Below, piece after piece: positions 60,341 to 64,000 of a stretch of DNA of 64,000 nucleotides. The stretch is taken from contig NZ_JBHZSP010000016.1 of NCBI RefSeq assembly GCF_043643765.1, positions 1 to 64,000 on the forward strand. The letters are read 5' to 3'. The stretch comes from Marinomonas posidonica_A (lineage in GTDB: Bacteria > Pseudomonadota > Gammaproteobacteria > Pseudomonadales > Marinomonadaceae). The notes under the pieces are model-generated. The model saw nothing but the letters and a program-made list of their open reading frames with translations, searched no databases and had not been told where the DNA came from. Position 1 is the stretch's first letter; each line of letters begins with the position of its first letter. The position numbers and the translations under genes are program-made.

Positions 60341-60571
60341 TTAAACGAACGCAGCCATGACCTTAGACACCTCTGGCAATACTGTTGTAGTGTCTTTTTG
60401 CATTTCAACACAAAGATCTTTTACAAAAGACACTTGCTCTGGATACAACTGTAACCAAGACAACACTGAGGACTGAACCTCTGCCAAACTTTGCTCTTGA
60501 TTAACAGGTGCTCCTAGAGCGATGAGTCTTTCTTTAAAATCCACTTCATCAATTAAATCAACAATCATCAT
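60341..60571 (-). CDS. Small protein at the end of the Etf operon
   Basis: A 76-residue acidic, helical protein (MMIVDLIDEVDFKERLIALG; SVLSWLQLYPEQVSFVKDL). It has GGAGGAG seven bases before its ATG and follows the ETF beta gene by 28 bp, so it is expressed with the dimethylglycine demethylation genes. No known domain is recognised. Confidence 0.72.
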   Translation of the reverse strand: MMIVDLIDEVDFKERLIALGAPVNQEQSLAEVQSSVLSWLQLYPEQVSFVKDLCVEMQKDTTTVLPEVSKVMAAFV

Positions 60572-60599
60572 ACCATGTCTCCTCCTTCACGGTTTCCCA

Positions 60600-61379
60600 C
60601 TAACGAATCACCTTTTCTTCTAATAAAAAGTCAAAAATGGCTTGCGCTTTTTCTTCCACCGTTTCGTTTTTCAACACCTTACCGCCGCCACCAGTAGGTT
60701 TAGCGGTTGCCGCTTTAAAACGATCCGCTGCGTTTTTGGCTTTTACTACCTTCATACGCTTTGGCCTTGCTTTTGCGGGTGAGAACTGCCATTGAGTCGT
60801 TTCAACATCTTCAGCGACCTGCGTTTCTAAGACCTCAATTATCGCTCTCTGCCCCGGTCCAAAAGCCGTTTGGCGAGGCCCCTTCGCTGCTTTATCAAGG
60901 GTTGCTACAAAAGGTAATGCCACACTTACTAAGCGCCTTTGACCTCTCGGTAATGCGAGCAAAACTTGTGCCACGCCATCCTCAATAGACTGGATTTCCG
61001 CCACCCTAGGTAGCAGCGGCCAACCTAATTTTTCCGCCAATAGATACGGCAACATACCGGACGATTGGCCCATTTCAGATCGCACGCCCATCAACAACAA
61101 TGAGGCTTCTTGCTGCTTAACATAGTCCATTAAGGGCGATAAAACATCCTCATTGGCTTGCTGTGCTAGCACCGACAATTTCGCTAAGCCCATACCCGCA
61201 TATTGACGCAATACCGGAGAATCTGCGTTACCTACGTGCACCACAGACAAACTCATTAATTGACGCTCTTGCAGACGAAGACCCATTTCGACCGCCCGAC
61301 CATCTTCTTCAGCGCGGCGCTCACGGCCTGATTGGGGATGACGACCAATTGAAACCAGAGCCAATACTTTAGGCAACAT
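60600..61379 (-). CDS. etfB: Electron transfer flavoprotein beta subunit-like
   Basis: A 259-residue ETF-beta homologue: EEDGRAVEMGLRLQER, LLMGVRSEMGQSSGMLPYLLAEKLGWP, PRGQRRLVSVALPFVATL. The C-terminal tail carries a Lys/Ala-rich extension (KPTGGGGKVLKNETVEEKAQAIFDFL). It overlaps the alpha-subunit gene by 11 bp. In Pseudomonas the dgcAB cluster has matching ETF genes, which accept electrons from dimethylglycine oxidation. Confidence 0.88.
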   Translation of the reverse strand: MLPKVLALVSIGRHPQSGRERRAEEDGRAVEMGLRLQERQLMSLSVVHVGNADSPVLRQYAGMGLAKLSVLAQQANEDVLSPLMDYVKQQEASLLLMGVRSEMGQSSGMLPYLLAEKLGWPLLPRVAEIQSIEDGVAQVLLALPRGQRRLVSVALPFVATLDKAAKGPRQTAFGPGQRAIIEVLETQVAEDVETTQWQFSPAKARPKRMKVVKAKNAADRFKAATAKPTGGGGKVLKNETVEEKAQAIFDFLLEEKVIR

Positions 61380-62658
61380 GGCTCACCTCCGACGACGCTT
61401 CATTCTGTTGCAATGTTTTGCCCGTGTGCTGTTCTGCCAGACGGCACAACTGGGCTAACACTTCTTCACTGTCCGCAATCACGGCTAAATCCGCCCGTTT
61501 CACCATATCGCAGCCCGCATCCGTATTGATAGCGACTATCTTGTCACACTGACCAATGCCCTGCATGTGTTGTATCGCACCCGAGATACCCACCGCCACA
61601 TAAACTCGCGCCGTGACCCAAGTACCAGACGCACCGACTTGGCGCATTCTCGGCATAAACCCATCGTCCACCGCCACACGACTGGCACCCTCTGTTGCAC
61701 CAAGCAATGCGGCACAATCGTGAAATTGTTGCCAATTATGAATACCATTGCCCGCCGATAAGATGAATTCCGCTTCCGCTAAAGGCACGGCATTTGGGTC
61801 AACCGCAATTAAGCCTTTATCTTCCAGTCGCACCTCTGATGCGAATTCCACTTGTAGGGCTAATGGCAAGACTTCATGACGGGTTTCATCTATTGCTTGG
61901 CCACACTCTTCTAACAACATCAGAATACGCGGCGTATCACGTTGAATATCCTGACTACCGGATGCAGCACGACACGTCGTCGTATCGATCGACACCTGCC
62001 AAGCTTGTGCCGCAGGACGCTCATCCAATTTCACCGCCAAACGTGATGCTAAGTCAGTACCACCATGCACACTGTCAGGGAACAACCAATGCTTCGGCTG
62101 ATACCTGGTTTCCAATTGTAATAAAGCTTGAAGGCGTTGTTCTGGAGCAAAGCCTTCGTACTCTGCTGCCGATAAGTGAACCAAACGATCCACACCCGCT
62201 TCATCAAACTGAGTTTCTTTGGACTCACCAAAACATACCGCCACCACAGCCAAATTCTCGTCGGCATTGACAGCTTTTCGCTGCTTCGCCAGCTCATGAG
62301 CCAAGCCCAATATGTCTTTATCTTGCGCCGTCAGACGCCCACCTGCCATGTCCGGAACCACCATAATATAAGCATTGGGTTCCACCACTTGATGCAATGG
62401 CAATATCACTTCTTGTGAAGCAACACTGCGACGTTTCGCGCCAGCCGTGGCTTGACCATTCCCCACTAAACGATCAATTCGTTTCATGCCATTGGGGCCA
62501 ATAAAACCCACTTGGTGAGGATTTTTGCGAATTAAACCAGATGGTCCTCGAACCACAGCCGATACTTGCGTCATGGCTTGATGCAAAGGGTGAAGACGAT
62601 TGCGTGCTATCCATTCGGCTCTGGGATCACGACGTAGGATATCTTCATGTTCTGTCAT
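61369..62658 (-). CDS. etfA: Electron transfer flavoprotein alpha subunit-like
   Basis: A 429-residue ETF-alpha homologue. The N terminus (about 130 residues with PRAEWIARNRLHPLHQA) is an extension beyond the common alpha subunit length of about 310. The C-terminal FAD domain is complete: FMPRMRQVGASGTWVTARVYVA, GISGAIQHMQGI, VAINTDAGCDMVKRADLAVIAD. Its ATG overlaps the iron-sulfur subunit stop (ATGA), and its end overlaps etfB. It probably hands electrons from the demethylase to the quinone pool. Confidence 0.88.
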   Translation of the reverse strand: MTEHEDILRRDPRAEWIARNRLHPLHQAMTQVSAVVRGPSGLIRKNPHQVGFIGPNGMKRIDRLVGNGQATAGAKRRSVASQEVILPLHQVVEPNAYIMVVPDMAGGRLTAQDKDILGLAHELAKQRKAVNADENLAVVAVCFGESKETQFDEAGVDRLVHLSAAEYEGFAPEQRLQALLQLETRYQPKHWLFPDSVHGGTDLASRLAVKLDERPAAQAWQVSIDTTTCRAASGSQDIQRDTPRILMLLEECGQAIDETRHEVLPLALQVEFASEVRLEDKGLIAVDPNAVPLAEAEFILSAGNGIHNWQQFHDCAALLGATEGASRVAVDDGFMPRMRQVGASGTWVTARVYVAVGISGAIQHMQGIGQCDKIVAINTDAGCDMVKRADLAVIADSEEVLAQLCRLAEQHTGKTLQQNEASSEVSHVA

Positions 62659-64000
62659 GCTGCTCCCTCAATCAAATATTCGGCCATGATTTCAGCAATG
62701 TCCCGAACTTGTGGACGGGGCTCAACCACCCCTTCCAGCATAGCGGTACATTGTTGGCAACCCACCGCAACCAATTCCGCTCCCGTTGCCACCACATCTT
62801 CCATGCGCATATCAGCAATACGTCTTTCACCGGGAATGTCGGTAATCGGCGCACCGCCACCGCCACCGCAACAGCGCGAGCGATATCCAGAGCGTTCCAT
62901 TTCCGCTATTTCAATGCCCAAGCTGGACAATAACGCTCTCGGCGATTCATATTCGCCATTGTATCGACCGAGATAACAAGGGTCGTGATAGGTTACCTTA
63001 CCGCCTTTAAAAGCATCGACTTGTAACACGCCCTGCTCAATCAGGCGATTTAGGAAAGTCGTATGGTGCAAGACCTCAACACCTTGCAAAGCACCAGCTT
63101 GATCAAAGTCTGCGTATTCATTTTTTAAGCAATGAAAGGCATGCGGATCCGTGGTCACCAAGGTGCTAAATTCATACTGAGCTAAGGTCGCCAAGTTGCG
63201 TTTTGCCAAACTTTGAAAAGTCGCATCGTCCCCTAAACGACGCGCCACATCACCACTGTCTCTTTCTTCGTCACCTAAAATCGCTACCTCAACATTAGCG
63301 GCTTTAAGTAATTTCACAAAGGATCGGAGTATGCGTTGGCTGCGCATATCAAAGGCACCATCCGAGACCCAAAACAGCACCTCGGCTTTTTTAACGTCCT
63401 TCATCACAGCTAGATTCTGATCCGCCGCCCAATGGGTACGGCTGGATGGGGAATAGCCATTTGGATTGTCCGTCGCTATGATATTTTCTAATACTTCAGC
63501 GCCCTTGTTTGGTGTGTCGCCTTTTTCAAGGGTCAAAAAACGACGCATATCGACAATCGCATCCACATGCTCGATCATCATAGGGCATTCTTCCACACAG
63601 GCACGACAAGTCGTACAAGACCAAAGAGTATCTGAACTAATTAAACCATCAGTAATAATATTGTCTGCGCCGCCTTTGGCATGACCAACCTCCACACCCG
63701 GATACGCACTGCCTGCGTATTTTTCATCCGTACCACCAGCAAAACCGACCACCATATCTTGAATCAGTTTTTTGGGGTTCAAAGGCTGACCCGCGGCGAA
63801 CGCAGGACAAACTGCTTCACAACGACCACATTGCACACAGGCATCAAACCCTAATAACTGGTTCCACTTAAAATCGCTCGGCTTGGCAACACCATGGGAA
63901 GCGCCACCTAAATCGGCCGCTTTTAAACCAGTAGAGCGACCACCGCCAAAGCGTTCAGGACGACGATGGAAAGCCAAATGCAAAGCCCCCGCAAAAGCGT
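62655..64000 (-). CDS. dgcB: Dimethylglycine demethylation iron-sulfur subunit DgcB-like (partial)
   Basis: A C-terminal fragment of at least 448 residues; the reading frame runs off the window end without a start. It has two ferredoxin-type [4Fe-4S] motifs (CVQCGRCEAVCP and CTTCRACVEECP) and two CCG-type domains (YHDPCYLGRYNGEYESP; YRSRCCGGGGGAP; VGCQQC), as in heterodisulfide reductase subunit-like electron-transfer proteins. In Pseudomonas, DgcAB oxidises dimethylglycine to sarcosine. Followed by etfA with a 4-bp overlap. Confidence 0.86.
   Translation of the reverse strand, partial: AFAGALHLAFHRRPERFGGGRSTGLKAADLGGASHGVAKPSDFKWNQLLGFDACVQCGRCEAVCPAFAAGQPLNPKKLIQDMVVGFAGGTDEKYAGSAYPGVEVGHAKGGADNIITDGLISSDTLWSCTTCRACVEECPMMIEHVDAIVDMRRFLTLEKGDTPNKGAEVLENIIATDNPNGYSPSSRTHWAADQNLAVMKDVKKAEVLFWVSDGAFDMRSQRILRSFVKLLKAANVEVAILGDEERDSGDVARRLGDDATFQSLAKRNLATLAQYEFSTLVTTDPHAFHCLKNEYADFDQAGALQGVEVLHHTTFLNRLIEQGVLQVDAFKGGKVTYHDPCYLGRYNGEYESPRALLSSLGIEIAEMERSGYRSRCCGGGGGAPITDIPGERRIADMRMEDVVATGAELVAVGCQQCTAMLEGVVEPRPQVRDIAEIMAEYLIEGAA

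Noticed and set aside
61794..62270. 158-codon open frame on the plus strand
   Set aside because: It lies fully antisense to the ETF-alpha gene and has no start signal or recognisable protein features.
1..64000. Insertion sequences, prophage or CRISPR array
   Set aside because: No transposase, integrase, phage structural gene or regularly spaced repeat array is present; the tRNA-Leu is not followed by an integrase.

Overview
The window looks like chromosome of a marine gammaproteobacterium of the Oceanospirillales, most likely Marinomonas or a close relative. The signs are the gene content (glycine-betaine demethylation genes, HpxO-type purine catabolism, DUF2986 and DUF1127 proteins), moderate GC with an AT-rich third position, and gammaproteobacterial secDF-yajC-tgt-queA synteny. 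This is inference; no rRNA or marker gene fixes the genus. There are no insertion sequences, prophage genes or CRISPR arrays. The only RNA gene is a tRNA-Leu(CAA).

Layout. 0-5.6 kb: secF, secD, yajC, tgt and queA on the minus strand, closed by a strong terminator. 5.7-6.1 kb: tRNA-Leu and a small DUF2986 protein. 6.1-11.1 kb: an XRE regulator divergent from a sodium/amino-acid symporter-aspA-asparaginase operon. 11.2-14.3 kb: small metabolic and transport genes (VOC protein, EamA exporter, tautomerase, GtrA, pirin). 14.4-18.9 kb: a two-component system divergent from a GT2/ArnT-like glycosyltransferase pair. 19-23.1 kb: glycine-betaine demethylase (gbcA/gbcB) with a GbdR-like regulator. 23-28 kb: pssA, a LysR regulator, a DUF1127 protein and an orphan lipoprotein. 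28-39 kb: xanthine dehydrogenase (xdhABC), a SnoaL/metallo-beta-lactamase-fold pair, and an NMT1-type ABC importer with a cytidine-deaminase-fold enzyme and an IPNS-like oxygenase. 39-46.4 kb: a four-gene minus-strand operon (SLC13 transporter, periplasmic-binding-like protein, HAD phosphatase, glutamate-receptor-like channel) divergent from an unusual AAA+/AraC fusion regulator. 47-50.5 kb: three DUF2589 paralogues with small companions, a family without assigned function. 50.6-53.1 kb: the urate-to-allantoin enzymes HpxO, HIU hydrolase and OHCU decarboxylase. 53.3-60 kb: aldose epimerase, a Fur-boxed iron-binding protein, a chemoreceptor, an IclR regulator and a porin. 60.3-64 kb: the electron-transfer flavoprotein and iron-sulfur subunits that go with dimethylglycine demethylation, running off the window end.

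Three catabolic themes stand out. Purine breakdown is spread over two loci: XdhABC makes urate, and HpxO, HIU hydrolase and UraD convert it to allantoin. Three transcription units of these loci carry sigma-54 -24/-12 promoters readable in the sequence, suggesting nitrogen control. Glycine betaine is demethylated by GbcAB and then dimethylglycine by the Dgc/Etf system. Asparagine or aspartate is imported and deamidated/deaminated by the symporter-aspA-ansA operon.

The best candidates for undescribed biology are the DUF2589 cluster, whose operon promoter shares a motif of about 20 bp with the promoter of a separate unknown gene 3 kb away; the AAA+/AraC fusion regulator and the operon it faces; and the glutamate-receptor-like channel with an atypical pore loop.
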